In this document: positions 19,844 to 30,693 of the stretch, one piece after another | Layout of the letters: every line of letters begins with the position of its first letter | How positions within the stretch are numbered: the stretch's first letter is position 1 | NCBI RefSeq assembly: GCF_029167645.1 | Contig: NZ_CP119147.1 | Coordinates: 2,542,001 to 2,606,000 of the forward strand | Direction: 5' to 3' | Source: Streptomyces sp. AM 2-1-1 | GTDB taxonomy: Bacteria > Actinomycetota > Actinomycetes > Streptomycetales > Streptomycetaceae | DNA length: 64,000 nucleotides | Translations under genes and position numbers: made by a program | The notes under the pieces: model-generated | Told to the model about the DNA's origin: nothing | Database searches by the model: none | Seen by the model: only the letters and a program-made list of their open reading frames with translations

Positions 19844-20374
19844 ATGCCCCCTCAGGACATGACGAATGCTGCGTCTCCCTCGGGGGAGGACGTCGCCCCG
19901 CCGCGGGGATCCGAGCCCGTCGTTCTCGACGCTCTCCAGCACCAGGTGGCGGTCTTCGCCCGGCGTGCCGAGCAGACCCGTCTCGGTGGTCTCGGCAAGG
20001 TGCGCAACTCGATGGACCGGGCCGCCTACCTGCTGCTGAACCGGCTGGACCGGGAGGGCCCGATGGGCGTGAAGGCGCTGGCCGCGGGCATGGGGATCGA
20101 CTCCTCGACGGTGACCCGTCAGGTGGCCCCGCTGGTGGACACCGGCCTGGTCAAGCGGACCTCGCACCCGGAGGACGGCAGGGCCGTCGTGCTCCAGCTC
20201 TCGCCCCGGGGCCAGTCCCGACTCGACGAGGTGCGCGCCTCCCGCCGCGATCTGATGTCGCAGGTCACGGAGGAGTGGAGCGAGGAGGAACGGGACGTCT
20301 TCTGCACCCTGCTGACCCGCTTCAACGACGCTCTCGCGGTGCGCCAGGCCGCTTACCAGCAGCAGGGCGACTGA
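19844..20374 (+). CDS. MarR-family transcriptional regulator
   Basis: The 176 residues contain a winged helix-turn-helix at about 60-125: 'AAYLLLNRLDREGPMGVKALAAGMGIDSSTVTRQVAPLVDTGLVKRTSHPEDGRAVVLQLS'-type layout, with flanking dimerisation helices. MarR proteins repress efflux or stress genes and are released by small phenolic ligands or oxidants. The ATG at 19844 was taken because a GAAGAGAG ribosome-site-like stretch precedes it; a second ATG five codons later is possible. It is divergent from threonine dehydratase (gap 167 bp) and followed 51 bp later by the DUF1059 gene, a likely operon. Target genes unknown. Confidence 0.9.
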   Translation: MPPQDMTNAASPSGEDVAPPRGSEPVVLDALQHQVAVFARRAEQTRLGGLGKVRNSMDRAAYLLLNRLDREGPMGVKALAAGMGIDSSTVTRQVAPLVDTGLVKRTSHPEDGRAVVLQLSPRGQSRLDEVRASRRDLMSQVTEEWSEEERDVFCTLLTRFNDALAVRQAAYQQQGD

Positions 20375-20425
20375 GCGAGAACTACCCTGGAAGGGCTGGC
20401 CCACGTGGACGACGAGGAGGCCGTC

Positions 20426-20617
20426 ATGACCAGGAAAGTCGCCGACTGCCGGAAGTATCCGAGTGTGTCGGGCTGCACGCTGACCATCTCCGGCGAGGAG
20501 GAAGAGGTCGTCCGCGCGGCGGCCGAGCACGCCGTCTCGGTGCACGAGCACACGGACGGCCCCGACCTGCGTGAGCAGGTCAGGGCGTCGCTGGAGGACG
20601 AGAAGGCGGCCGTCTGA
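20426..20617 (+). CDS. DUF1059 small protein
   Basis: The 63 residues match DUF1059 well: 'RKVADCRKYPSVSGCTLTISGEEEEVVRAAAEHAVSVHEH' pattern with two conserved Cys and a His pair, previously suggested to be metal-binding. GAGGAGG sits 5 bp before the ATG; an in-frame GTG 21 bp earlier was rejected for lack of a site. It is probably cotranscribed with the MarR gene. Function unknown. Confidence 0.85.
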   Translation: MTRKVADCRKYPSVSGCTLTISGEEEEVVRAAAEHAVSVHEHTDGPDLREQVRASLEDEKAAV

Positions 20618-20661
20618 GACGTCCGGGGCGCCCCACGCCCCGGACCCGCGCGCCTGACCCT

Positions 20662-20699
20662 CGCTTCGGCGCGTGACCCGCGCTTCGGCGCGTGACCCG
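20662..20699. repeat. Two copies of a 19-bp tandem repeat
   Basis: CGCTTCGGCGCGTGACCCG is repeated perfectly at 20662-20680 and 20681-20699, downstream of the DUF1059 gene. No function is evident. Confidence 0.7.
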
Positions 20700-20723
20700 C
20701 ACCCGCCGGTTCCCTGACCACGA

Positions 20724-20754
20724 CCCCGCCGCCCGCGGAAGACCGGCGGCGGGG
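20724..20754. terminator. Hairpin between convergent DUF1059 and metB
   Basis: CCCCGCCGCC (20724-20733) pairs with GGCGGCGGGG (20745-20754), just beyond the metB stop codon. Confidence 0.6.
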
Positions 20755-20761
20755 CGCCGCG

Positions 20762-21907
20762 TCAGCCGAGCGCCTGGGTGAGGTCGGCCAGCAGGTCGTC
20801 GCCGTTCTCGATGCCGACGGAGAGCCGCACCAGGTCGCCCGGCACCTCCAGCGGGGAGCCGGCGGCGGAGGCGTGCGTCATCCGCCCCGGGTGCTCCAGC
20901 AGCGACTCGACCCCGCCGAGCGACTCGCCGAGCGTGAACAGCCGGGCCCGGTCGCAGACTTCGACGGCCGCCTCCTCGCCGCCGCGCACCCGGAAGGAGA
21001 CCATGCCGCCGAACGCCCGCATCTGCTTGGCCGCGACCTCGTGGCCCGGGTGGTCCGGCAGCCCCGGGTAGAGGACGTGCGTCACAGCGGGGTGTCGGGT
21101 GAGGAGTTCGGCGATCCGGCCGGCGTTCTCCGTGTGCCGGTCCATGCGGACGGCGAGGGTCTTGATGCCCCGCAGCACCAGCCAGGCGTCGAACGGTCCG
21201 GCCACCGCGCCCATCGCGTTCTGGTGGAACGCCAACTCCTCGGCGAGACCGGGGTCGTCGACGATCAGCGCACCGCCGACCACGTCGGAGTGGCCGCCCA
21301 TGTACTTGGTGGTGGAGTGCACCACGACGTCCGCGCCGAGCGCCAACGGCTGCTGGAGGTAAGGACTGGCGAAGGTGTTGTCGACGACCAGCCGGGCGCC
21401 GGCCTGGCGGGCCACGCCCGCGACGGCCGCGATGTCGGTGATGCCGAGCAGCGGGTTGGACGGCGTCTCGACCCAGACCACCTTGGTGCGCGGGGTGAGC
21501 GCGGCGCGTACCGCGGCGACGTCCGAGGTGTCGGCCACAGAGAACTCCACGCCCCAGCGGGAGGCCACCTTGGCGAACAGCCGGAAGGTGCCGCCGTAGG
21601 CGTCGTCGGGGATCACCACATGGTCGCCGGGGGTGAGCAGCGTACGGAGCAGGCAGTCCTCGGCGGCGAGTCCGGAGGCGAAGGCCAGTCCCCGGCGCCC
21701 GCCCTCCAGCGCCGCGAGGTTCTCCTCGAGGGCGGTGCGCGTCGGGTTGGCGCTGCGGCTGTACTCGTAGCCACCCCGCAGTCCGCCCACGCCGTCCTGC
21801 TTGTACGTGGACACCTGGTAGATGGGCGGGACGACGGCGCCGGTGAGCGGATCGGCGGTGTTTCCCGCGTGGATCGCGAGGGTCTCGAAGCTGTGCTGGT
21901 CGGTCAT
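20762..21907 (-). CDS. metB: Cystathionine gamma-synthase/lyase (Cys/Met metabolism PLP enzyme)
   Basis: The 381 residues are a full trans-sulfuration enzyme: 'AIHAGNTADPLTGAVVPPIYQVSTY', 'EYSRSANPTRTALEENLAALEGG', and PLP lysine Lys201 in 'VVHSTTKYMGGHSDVVGG'. The family makes cystathionine from O-acyl-homoserine and cysteine, or cleaves it; sequence alone does not separate the two activities. TACGCT lies 8 bp before the ATG, suggesting a leaderless mRNA. The next gene diverges from it with only 67 bp between starts. msrA two genes away continues the methionine theme. Confidence 0.93.
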   Translation of the reverse strand: MTDQHSFETLAIHAGNTADPLTGAVVPPIYQVSTYKQDGVGGLRGGYEYSRSANPTRTALEENLAALEGGRRGLAFASGLAAEDCLLRTLLTPGDHVVIPDDAYGGTFRLFAKVASRWGVEFSVADTSDVAAVRAALTPRTKVVWVETPSNPLLGITDIAAVAGVARQAGARLVVDNTFASPYLQQPLALGADVVVHSTTKYMGGHSDVVGGALIVDDPGLAEELAFHQNAMGAVAGPFDAWLVLRGIKTLAVRMDRHTENAGRIAELLTRHPAVTHVLYPGLPDHPGHEVAAKQMRAFGGMVSFRVRGGEEAAVEVCDRARLFTLGESLGGVESLLEHPGRMTHASAAGSPLEVPGDLVRLSVGIENGDDLLADLTQALG

Positions 21908-21974
21908 GAGGCCCGAGCGTAGTTCGTCCCGAGGGCCCGCACCGGACGCTGGGCCGTACGGGGACAATGGGTCC

Positions 21975-23081
21975 ATGGAGATTCTGTGGTTCCTGCTCGT
22001 GCTCTGCATGATCACGGCGGTACTCGTACCGTTCCTGCGAGGCCGCCGGGGCGGTGGTGTCCGGCTCGCGATGCCCGGTTCGCCCGACGCCGCCGACCCG
22101 GAGACGTACGGCTTCGTGCGCCAGGAGTTGCTGGACGTACGGCTACCGGGCCCGGACCAGGACCTGGTGGACGTGCTGCACGTCGTGCAGGCCACCCAGG
22201 AGTGGCGCGCGGCGGCCCAACTGCTCGCCGGTACGCCCCAGGAGGGCGAGCTGCGGTGGCAGCGGGTACAGGCGTTCGCCGGGGCGGCCTCGCTCGAACT
22301 CGCCGCCCGGCCGGGCGTCGGCGGTGGGTGGCTGCGCGCCTGGCGCGCGGATGCGCCGGGGGACGCCGGCGCGGCGGCGGCGCACGCGGAGTTCCTGGTG
22401 CAGCAGGCGTGGCGCTCCTCCGCCGTGGGGAGTGAGGACTTCCGGATCCTGCTGGACGAGGCGCGCACGGTGGCGGGCGAGGCGGCGGCGCTCGCTCCCC
22501 ACGACCCCGCTCCCTACGTCACGCAGCTGGCCGTGGCGCGCGGACTGGGGTACGCCCCCGAGGAGTTCGACCGGCTCTGGGCGGAGATCATCGACCGCGC
22601 CCCGGCCCACTTCGGGGCGCACCTGGCGGCGCTGCACTACTGGTCCTCGAAGTGGCACGGTTCGCGCGAACTCGCCGACCGGTTCGCCACCTCCGCCGCG
22701 GCCCGCGCCCCGCACGGCTCGCTCCTCGCCGCACTGCCGCTCTTCTCGCTCTACGACAACCTGCCCGAGGTGAACCTGACGCCGGACTTCTACCGGAGCG
22801 CGGCGGTCACCAAGGCCGTCGAGGGCGCGATGTTCGCCGTCCACGCGGCCCGGCAGGACGACCCGATGCTCGCCCACGTCCGGCATCTGCTGGTGCTCTT
22901 CCTGGTCCGGATGGAGCGCTGGGCCGAGGCGATGCACCAGTTCGTCCACATCGACGGGTACGTCGGGGCGCTGCCCTGGACCGAGGACTCCGACCCCGCC
23001 GCCGAGTACGCGATCTACCGGGCGCTCGCGGTGGCCGGGTACGAGGCGAACGGCGGCAGCCCGGCGCGACTGCTCGGGTAG
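21975..23081 (+). CDS. Membrane-anchored TPR-like protein of unknown function
   Basis: The 368 residues start with a single membrane helix ('[21 protein letters not shown]') and a basic stop-transfer 'RGRRGGG'. The cytoplasmic part is all-helical with tetratricopeptide-like character ('[27 protein letters not shown]', '[17 protein letters not shown]'). No enzyme motif is visible. The ATG at 21975 is preferred: GACAAT lies 6 bp upstream (leaderless type), and the membrane anchor begins there. It is divergent from metB and upstream of msrA by 94 bp. Confidence 0.8.
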   Translation: MEILWFLLVLCMITAVLVPFLRGRRGGGVRLAMPGSPDAADPETYGFVRQELLDVRLPGPDQDLVDVLHVVQATQEWRAAAQLLAGTPQEGELRWQRVQAFAGAASLELAARPGVGGGWLRAWRADAPGDAGAAAAHAEFLVQQAWRSSAVGSEDFRILLDEARTVAGEAAALAPHDPAPYVTQLAVARGLGYAPEEFDRLWAEIIDRAPAHFGAHLAALHYWSSKWHGSRELADRFATSAAARAPHGSLLAALPLFSLYDNLPEVNLTPDFYRSAAVTKAVEGAMFAVHAARQDDPMLAHVRHLLVLFLVRMERWAEAMHQFVHIDGYVGALPWTEDSDPAAEYAIYRALAVAGYEANGGSPARLLG

Positions 23082-23175
23082 GCGGTACCGGGGGGAACGG
23101 CATCCGGCCCCTCGCGGAATGCGGGGCGGTGCGGAGATGTTGTCCCGGTACCGCCCCGTAGAAGGAGGACCGATC

Positions 23176-23838
23176 ATGCTGTTCGGCCGTACACCCGTGC
23201 TCCCCTCCCCCGAGCAGGCCCTCAAGGGCAGCCCGACCCCGACGTTCACGGTGCCCGACCGTCACATCGTGCTCGGCAACCCGCTGCTGGGGCCGTACCC
23301 GGAGGGCCTGGAGGTCGCCGACTTCGCGCTGGGCTGTTTCTGGGGTGCCGAGCGCAAGTTCTGGCAGACGGAGGGCGTCTGGACGACGCTCGTCGGCTAC
23401 CAGGGCGGCTACACCGAGAACCCCACGTACGAGGAGACCTGCTCCGGCCGGACCGGTCACACGGAGGCCGTCCGGGTCGTCTTCGACCCCGAGGTCGTGG
23501 CGTACTCGGAGCTGCTGAAGCTGTTCTGGGAGTCGCACAACCCGACCCAGGGCTTCCGCCAGGGCAATGACGTCGGTACGCAGTACCGCTCGGCGCTCTA
23601 CACGCACTCCGCCGAGCAGGCCGAGGCCGCCGCCGCGTCCCGCGAGGCGTACCAGAAGGTCCTGACCGGTTCGGGGTACGGCGAGATCACCACGGAGATC
23701 CTGCCCGCCGAGGGCCGCACCTTCTGGCCGGCCGAGGCGTACCACCAGCAGTACCTGGAGAAGAACCCGGGCGGTTACTGCGGCATCGGCGGTACGGGCG
23801 TCTCCTGCCCGATCGGCGTGGCACCCGCCCAGAGCTGA
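23176..23838 (+). CDS. msrA: Peptide-methionine (S)-S-oxide reductase MsrA
   Basis: The 220 residues carry the catalytic '[14 protein letters not shown]' with Cys54. Other family motifs are '[21 protein letters not shown]'-type sequence, '[18 protein letters not shown]' and a C-terminal '[13 protein letters not shown]' with recycling cysteines. It repairs oxidised methionine with thioredoxin as reductant. GAAGGAGG lies 6 bp before the ATG. A perfect terminator follows. Confidence 0.96.
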   Translation: MLFGRTPVLPSPEQALKGSPTPTFTVPDRHIVLGNPLLGPYPEGLEVADFALGCFWGAERKFWQTEGVWTTLVGYQGGYTENPTYEETCSGRTGHTEAVRVVFDPEVVAYSELLKLFWESHNPTQGFRQGNDVGTQYRSALYTHSAEQAEAAAASREAYQKVLTGSGYGEITTEILPAEGRTFWPAEAYHQQYLEKNPGGYCGIGGTGVSCPIGVAPAQS

Positions 23839-23904
23839 TCCGGGAGCCCGGCCGGGACCGGGACCGGGTGTCCCGGGCCGCCGGCCCGGACGCGGCCGTA
23901 CGTC

Positions 23905-23941
23905 CCGACGGGGGGCGCCCACCACGGGCGCCCCCCGTCGG
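23905..23941. terminator. Perfect 16-bp stem terminator
   Basis: Arms 23905-23920 and 23926-23941 are perfectly complementary around the loop ACCAC, between msrA and the converging DUF4190 gene. Confidence 0.8.
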
Positions 23942-23964
23942 CGTCCCGGCTCGGGCGTCCCGGG

Positions 23965-24372
23965 TCAGGCGTCGGTGAGCACCGCGAGGCCCGCGACCAG
24001 CCCGGCGAGGGCCAGGCCCGCCAGCAGGCAGACGAGCAGCACCAGCCAGCCGGTCAGGAGGGAGACCAGCGCGACTCCTCGACCACTGCCGCCGAGTCGC
24101 TTGCCCCGGTAGCGGCCGATGTGCCCGGCGGTGATGGCGATCAGCGCGCACAGCGTCGCGAGGGTGACGAAGACGGCCGGGTTGATCAGGGCGATGCCGG
24201 TGGCGAAGTTCCCCAGGGCGCCGACGGCGCCCAGCGCGAAGAAGCCGCTGACCTGGGCCGCCCGGTTCCTCGGCGCGGGGGCCCGCGCCGGGTCCGGCGG
24301 CCGCGCCGGCCCGTCGGCCGCGCCCGGGGCGTGCCCGCCGGCCGTCGTCGGTGTGCCGTCCGTACCGCTCAT
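23965..24372 (-). CDS. DUF4190-type small membrane protein
   Basis: The 135 residues have a Pro/Ala-rich cytoplasmic N-terminus and two to three hydrophobic segments in the second half ('VSGFFALGAVGALGNF', 'VFVTLATLCALIAITAGHIGRYRGKR', 'LLTGWLVLLVCLLAGLALAGLV'). The 'GHIGRYR...GRGVALVSLLTGW' layout is that of DUF4190. GGGGGAC precedes the ATG. Function unknown. It follows the XRE regulator by 73 bp on the same strand and could be cotranscribed. Confidence 0.82.
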   Translation of the reverse strand: MSGTDGTPTTAGGHAPGAADGPARPPDPARAPAPRNRAAQVSGFFALGAVGALGNFATGIALINPAVFVTLATLCALIAITAGHIGRYRGKRLGGSGRGVALVSLLTGWLVLLVCLLAGLALAGLVAGLAVLTDA

Positions 24373-24445
24373 GCGCGCGTCCCCCGTCTGGCTGTCTGCC
24401 GTCTCGGCAGGGGATCCTACGGTGGTGTGCGCGGCAGGTGCGCCG

Positions 24446-24940
24446 TCAGGCGGCCAGCCTCACCTGGGCGCGGGGCGCGTCACCGCCCGGGGAACGCGTG
24501 ACCGGGTGGAAGCCGGCGGGACGGGCCAGCTCCGCGGCCGCCCGGCCGAGTACGTCCGCGAGGCGGAGCCCCAGGGCGTGGGAGGCGGCGGCGAGGACTT
24601 CCGAGGACGCCTCCTTGCGGCCCCGCTCCAGCTCGGAGAGGTACCCGAACGAGATTCGGGCGGCGTCCGCGACGTCCTTCAACGTCCGCCTCTGGGCGAG
24701 GCGTTCGCGGTGCAGGATCGCGCCGACGAGGTCCCGCAGCAGGGGCTCCCGGGACGGCTGCGGCACGGGACCCGGCGTCGCGGGGAACGGCCGCAGGGGT
24801 ATCACCCGGGCGCCGCCCGCCGGACCGGAGGCCGCCGGTCCGGGGGCCGCCGGACCGGGGGCGGACAGCCGGGGGGCCGACGGACCGGCGGTCCGGTGGC
24901 CGGTGGCGTACGGGCTGGTGTCCCTCGCTCGGATCGTCAT
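24446..24940 (-). CDS. ClgR/PopR-like XRE-family regulator with C-terminal Ala-Ala
   Basis: The 164 residues have a disordered Pro/Ala-rich N-terminus (about 1-60) and a Cro/CI helix-turn-helix at about 68-135 ('RRTLKDVADAARISFGYLSELERGRKEASSEVLAAASHALGLRLADVLGRA' region). The recognition helix 'ISFGYLSELERGRKEASSE' is the ClgR/PopR hallmark; those activators control clp protease genes. The protein ends 'VRLAA'; terminal Ala-Ala is the ClpP degradation signal described for PopR. TAGGCT lies 7 bp before the ATG (leaderless type). No clp gene is in this window, so its targets are unknown. Confidence 0.87.
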   Translation of the reverse strand: MTIRARDTSPYATGHRTAGPSAPRLSAPGPAAPGPAASGPAGGARVIPLRPFPATPGPVPQPSREPLLRDLVGAILHRERLAQRRTLKDVADAARISFGYLSELERGRKEASSEVLAAASHALGLRLADVLGRAAAELARPAGFHPVTRSPGGDAPRAQVRLAA

Positions 24941-25097
24941 GACCGCAAGCCTAGGAGCGACGCCGTACCCGTGGGGCGTACGGCGCTGTGCCCTCGGCGG
25001 ATCCGCTGAGGGAGAAACCGCGCAACCCCGCGGGGCCGGCGCCGCCCGCGCCCGGTGCGGTCGCGGCGCCACCCCCTCCCCGGGCCGGTTCCGGCCC

Positions 25098-25153
25098 GGG
25101 GAGGGCCCGGGGACGGCCCCGGCTCGGGGAGGGCCCGGGGACGGCCCCGGCTC
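25098..25153. repeat. Perfect tandem duplication of a 28-bp GC-rich unit
   Basis: Two identical 28-bp copies at 25098-25125 and 25126-25153 begin GGGGAGGGCCCGGGG and end CCGGCTC; a partial third (GGGGAGG) follows. They lie between the gdhA stop codon and the XRE gene. Each copy can fold (GGGCC/GGCCC), so they may act as the gdhA terminator. Confidence 0.75.
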
Positions 25154-25167
25154 GGGGAGGCCCTCCG

Positions 25168-27002
<1,835 letters not shown>

Positions 27003-27686
27003 TCAGGCGGAGGCGTTCTCCGTGACGGTGACCTTGCCCTTGCGGATGGTGGCGAGGCGCGGGGCCTTGCGGGCGAGGGCGCTGTCGTGGGTGACCATGA
27101 CGAAGGTCAGCCCCAGCTCCTTCCAGAGCCCTTCGAGCAGCGTCATGATCTCGTCGCGCATCGACTCGTCGAGGTTGCCGGTGGGCTCGTCGGCGAGGAG
27201 CACCTTGGGCTTCTTGACCAGCGCGCGGGCGATGGCGACGCGCTGCTGCTGCCCACCGGACATCTCGCTCGGCAGGTGGGAGGGGCGGTCGCCGAGGCCG
27301 ACCGATTCCAGCGCCTCGACGGCCCGCTCGCGGCGGAGCTTGGCGCCGATGCCGAGCGGGACCAGGGCCGTCTCGACGTTCTCCGCTGCGGTGAGCGTCG
27401 GGATCAGGTTGAAGCTCTGGAAGACGAAGCCGATGGACTCGGCCCGGACCTTGGTGAGCTTGGCTTCGGAGAGTCTGGCGAGGTCGACGCCGTCGAGCTC
27501 GACGGTGCCCTCGGTCGGCCGGTCGAGACCGCCGAGCATCTGGAGGAGGGTGGACTTGCCCCCGCCGGTGGGGCCCTGGATGACGAGGCGACCGCCGTCC
27601 TCGATGGTCAGGTCGACCCCGGCGAGGGCGTCGACCTTGGTCTTTCCCCGCAGGTAGCGCTTGGTGACGCCACTGAGCTGATACAC
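27003..27686 (-). CDS. MacB/LolD-type ABC transporter ATPase
   Basis: The 227 residues are a complete nucleotide-binding domain: Walker A 'GPTGGGKST' at about 38-46, Q-loop 'GFVFQSFNLIPTLTAAENV', signature 'MSGGQQQRVAIARALV', Walker B 'VLLADEPTGNLD' and H-loop 'VMVTHD'. The 'FNLIPTLTAAENVE' segment is typical of the MacB/LolD/FtsE group. It follows its permease gene by 55 bp on the same strand. These mechanotransmission ABC systems move lipoproteins, peptides or toxins without a pore; the substrate is unknown. Confidence 0.93.
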   Translation of the reverse strand: MYQLSGVTKRYLRGKTKVDALAGVDLTIEDGGRLVIQGPTGGGKSTLLQMLGGLDRPTEGTVELDGVDLARLSEAKLTKVRAESIGFVFQSFNLIPTLTAAENVETALVPLGIGAKLRRERAVEALESVGLGDRPSHLPSEMSGGQQQRVAIARALVKKPKVLLADEPTGNLDESMRDEIMTLLEGLWKELGLTFVMVTHDSALARKAPRLATIRKGKVTVTENASA

Positions 27687-27741
27687 GTGTGGACTCCTGC
27701 TGTACGTACGGAAGAGGGGGACGTGGAGCCGGTGCCGAGGG

Positions 27742-29208
27742 CTACTCGACGCGGCGCAGGGCGTCGGCCGGACGCAGCCGGGAGGCGCGCCAGCCGCCGA
27801 ACGCGCCGGCGATGAGCCCGCCCGCCACGGCCAGTACGACAGCGATCACGATGGTGGAGACGGAGACCGGTGCGGTCAGCGCGATGTCCAGGGTCTTCGC
27901 GGCGGTCTGACGGCCGGGGCCGCCCATCCCGCCGCCCGCCATGCCGCCACCGCCGCCGGAGCCGAGCTCCGCGGTGAGGGTGGGGCTGATCGCGGTGACG
28001 ACGTAGGCGCCGGCCAGGCCGACGGCGATACCGAGGACACCGCCCATGAGGCCGTTGACCAGCGCCTCGCCGACGACCTGGCGGGTGACCCGGCCGCTCT
28101 TCCAGCCGAGGGCCTTCAGGGTGCCGAACTCGCGGACGCGGCGGCTGACCGCCGAGGAGGTGAGCAGGCCCGCCACCACGAAGGCGGCGATCAGGACGAC
28201 GATGGAGAGCCACTTGCCGACGCTGGAGGCCAGGTCGGAGGCGGTGGAGAGGGAGCCGGAGACCGTGTCGGCCAGGTCGGCGGAGGTGGTGACGGTGGTG
28301 CCGGAGATGTTCTTCTGGATGGTCGACTTGACGCTGTCGATGGCGGTCGAGTCCTTGGCCTTCACGTAGACCGTGGTGACCTTGGACTTCGAGTCCGCGA
28401 GCGTCTGCGCCTGCTGGAGCGGGATGTAGAGGTTCGCGGCGGCGTCACCGCTGCTGGCGGTGGAGACCCCGACGATCGTGAACGTGGTGCCGGAGACGGT
28501 GACCGTCTTGCCGACCGCGAGCGACTTCTCCTTGGCGTAGGAGGCGTCGACGACGGCGACCTCGGCGTTCGTCTCGGTGGTCGTGAAGGTGCGGCCCGCG
28601 GTGATCTCGGAGGAGGTCAGCGGACCGAGGTCCTGGTGGGTGACGTCGGTGCCGTACACGGTGTAGGAGTTGACGTCGAAGGAGGCGCCGCCGCCCTCGA
28701 CGCGTCCCTCTCCGGTGCCGCCGCCCTGGCCGCCGCCCGGACCGCCCTGGCCGCCGGCGCTGCCCGACGACGGGTCCTGCTGGAACTCGCCGCGCTTGAA
28801 CTGGCCGTCGACCTTCATCACGTTCAGGCTCAGGCCGCCGACCGCGCTCGCCACGCCGGTCTGCTGACCGACCTTGGTGACGGTGGAGTCGGCGAGGGTC
28901 TGGAAGCCCTGGACCATGACCCGGTCCGTGCTCTGCGTCGCGTCGTCGTCGCTGTCCTTGGCGTCGAAGTTGAACTTCGGGCGCTCCCGGGCGCCCGTGG
29001 AGCCCTGCGCCGCAGCGGCCTTGGTCACGGTCATGTCCGTGCCGAGGCCGTACAGCGATTGAAGGACCTTGTCCTGGGCCTTGCCCATCCCGGCGGTGAC
29101 CGAGCTGACGACGATGACCAGCGCAATGCCGAGGGCGAGCCCCGAGGCGACGACCAGCGCCGCCTTTCTGCGACGGCGCAGCTCGCGCCGGAGGTAGGTG
29201 AAGAACAT
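27742..29208 (-). CDS. MacB/FtsX-type ABC transporter permease
   Basis: The 488 residues have the MacB layout: a membrane helix at about 17-40 ('AALVVASGLALGIALVIVVSSV'), a large extracytoplasmic MacB_PCD-like domain (about 45-330) with a Gly-rich insert at about 150-170, and three C-terminal helices in the FtsX domain ('VVLIAAFVVAGLLTSSAVSRRVREFGTLKALGW'). It pairs with the downstream ATPase. The upstream neighbour is an L,D-transpeptidase lipoprotein, so the system may act at the cell envelope, but that is inference from position. Confidence 0.92.
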   Translation of the reverse strand: MFFTYLRRELRRRRKAALVVASGLALGIALVIVVSSVTAGMGKAQDKVLQSLYGLGTDMTVTKAAAAQGSTGARERPKFNFDAKDSDDDATQSTDRVMVQGFQTLADSTVTKVGQQTGVASAVGGLSLNVMKVDGQFKRGEFQQDPSSGSAGGQGGPGGGQGGGTGEGRVEGGGASFDVNSYTVYGTDVTHQDLGPLTSSEITAGRTFTTTETNAEVAVVDASYAKEKSLAVGKTVTVSGTTFTIVGVSTASSGDAAANLYIPLQQAQTLADSKSKVTTVYVKAKDSTAIDSVKSTIQKNISGTTVTTSADLADTVSGSLSTASDLASSVGKWLSIVVLIAAFVVAGLLTSSAVSRRVREFGTLKALGWKSGRVTRQVVGEALVNGLMGGVLGIAVGLAGAYVVTAISPTLTAELGSGGGGGMAGGGMGGPGRQTAAKTLDIALTAPVSVSTIVIAVVLAVAGGLIAGAFGGWRASRLRPADALRRVE

Positions 29209-29340
29209 GCCGCGAACCTATGGACCGGGCGTGATGGTGGGTTAAGGCCGCGATGAGAGACGGATGAGAACCTGCCCGGCGGGAGACTCCCCGGCCGGTA
29301 CGCCACCTTCGCGAACCGTCCGCAACCCCGGTGAACGCCC

Positions 29341-29389
29341 GAGGGCGGTGGCGCCGGCGGTCCGTCGGGACCGGGGTGCCACCGCCCTC
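29341..29389 (-). terminator. Hairpin after the L,D-transpeptidase gene
   Basis: GAGGGCGGTGGC (29341-29352) and GCCACCGCCCTC (29378-29389) are perfectly complementary with a 25-base loop, 33 bp beyond the stop codon. Confidence 0.6.
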
Positions 29390-29421
29390 GTACGGAGAAC
29401 GGGGTGGACGTGCGGGGGGGA

Positions 29422-30693
29422 TCAGGCCGCAGAGCCGGCGGTCCACTCCGACCAGTCCATGTTCCAGCCGTTGAGGCCGTTGTCCGGGGAGATGGTCTTG
29501 TCCGGGGAGTTCTTCACGATGACGACGTCGCCGACGAGCGAGTGGTCGTAGAACCACGCGGCGGGCTGGTCGGCGTCGCCCGCGCCCTTGACGTCCTTGA
29601 GGCCGACGCAGCCGTGGCTGGTGTTGGCCGAGCCGAAGATGCTGGAGCTGCCCCAGTAGTTGCCGTGCACGAAGGTGCCGGAGCTGGAGAGACGCATGGC
29701 GTGCGGGACGTCCTTGATGTCGTACTCGCCCTTGCCGTCGTCGTCGGTGAAGCCGACCGTGGCGCCGTCCATCCGGGTCTCCTTGTACTTCTCGGAGATC
29801 ACCATCTGGCCGTTGTACGTCGGGTTGTCGGGCGACCCGGCGGAGATCGGGATCGTCTTGATCGTCTTGCCGTCCTGGGTGACGGTCATGGTGTGCGCGG
29901 CCGCGTCCACGGTGGAGACCTGGTTGCGGCCCACCTTGAAGGTGACGGTCTTCTGCTGGACGCCGAAGACGCCGTCCGCGCCCTCCACGCCGTCCAGCGC
30001 GAGCTTCAGTGTGACGGTGGAGCCGCCCGTCCAGTAGTCCTCGGGGCGCAGGTCGAGGCGCTGCGAGTTGAACCAGTGGCCGACGACTTCCTGGCCGCTG
30101 CTCGACGTGACGGTGATGCCGGCCTGGACGGCCGCCTTGTCGGTGATCGCCTTGTTGAAGTTGATCGAGACCGGCATGCCGACGCCGACGGTGGACCCGT
30201 TCTCGGGGGTGAAGTTACCGATGAAGCTGTTGTCGGGGGAGACGGTGGTGAAGGAGCCGTTCTCGTGCGCCTCGCGGCCCTTGGAGTCCTTCGCCGACGC
30301 GCTGATCTTGTAGGTGGTCGAGCGCTCCAGCTGCGCGGCGGGCTTCCAGCTCTTCCCGTCCGCGGCGAGCGTGCCCTCCACGGCGTCCCCGGCGGCGGTC
30401 GTCATGGTGACGGTGGTCAGCGTCCCCTTGGCGACGGTGACCTTGGCCGCGTTGTTGATGCTGGCGTTGGTCGAGCCGTTCTTCGGCGCGATCGATATCT
30501 GGGCCTCGGACACGTCCTGGGCCGCCGCCTCGTCGACCGCGGTCTGGGACTTCTGCGAACTGCCGGCGCTCGTGGGAGTCGAATCGGCACCGTCGTCGCT
30601 GCACGCCGAGAGCACCAGCACGCCGCCGAGCAGTGCGGACGCGGCCATCAGGCTCCTACGCCGCTTCTTGTCCGTGGTCACACGCTTCTCCAT
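29422..30693 (-). CDS. L,D-transpeptidase lipoprotein with Ig-like domains
   Basis: The 423 residues start with a lipoprotein signal ending in lipobox 'LVLSAC'. Two Ig-like domains span about 60-280 ('APKNGSTNASINNAAKVTVAKG', 'TPENGSTVGVGMPVSINFNKAI'). The YkuD catalytic domain follows, with 'HGNYWGSSSIFGSANTSHGC' and nucleophile Cys362 in 'SHGCVGL'. Such enzymes form 3-3 cross-links in peptidoglycan and are beta-lactam tolerant except to carbapenems. This is the arrangement of mycobacterial LdtMt2-type proteins. It has no evident operon partner. Confidence 0.95.
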   Translation of the reverse strand: MEKRVTTDKKRRRSLMAASALLGGVLVLSACSDDGADSTPTSAGSSQKSQTAVDEAAAQDVSEAQISIAPKNGSTNASINNAAKVTVAKGTLTTVTMTTAAGDAVEGTLAADGKSWKPAAQLERSTTYKISASAKDSKGREAHENGSFTTVSPDNSFIGNFTPENGSTVGVGMPVSINFNKAITDKAAVQAGITVTSSSGQEVVGHWFNSQRLDLRPEDYWTGGSTVTLKLALDGVEGADGVFGVQQKTVTFKVGRNQVSTVDAAAHTMTVTQDGKTIKTIPISAGSPDNPTYNGQMVISEKYKETRMDGATVGFTDDDGKGEYDIKDVPHAMRLSSSGTFVHGNYWGSSSIFGSANTSHGCVGLKDVKGAGDADQPAAWFYDHSLVGDVVIVKNSPDKTISPDNGLNGWNMDWSEWTAGSAA

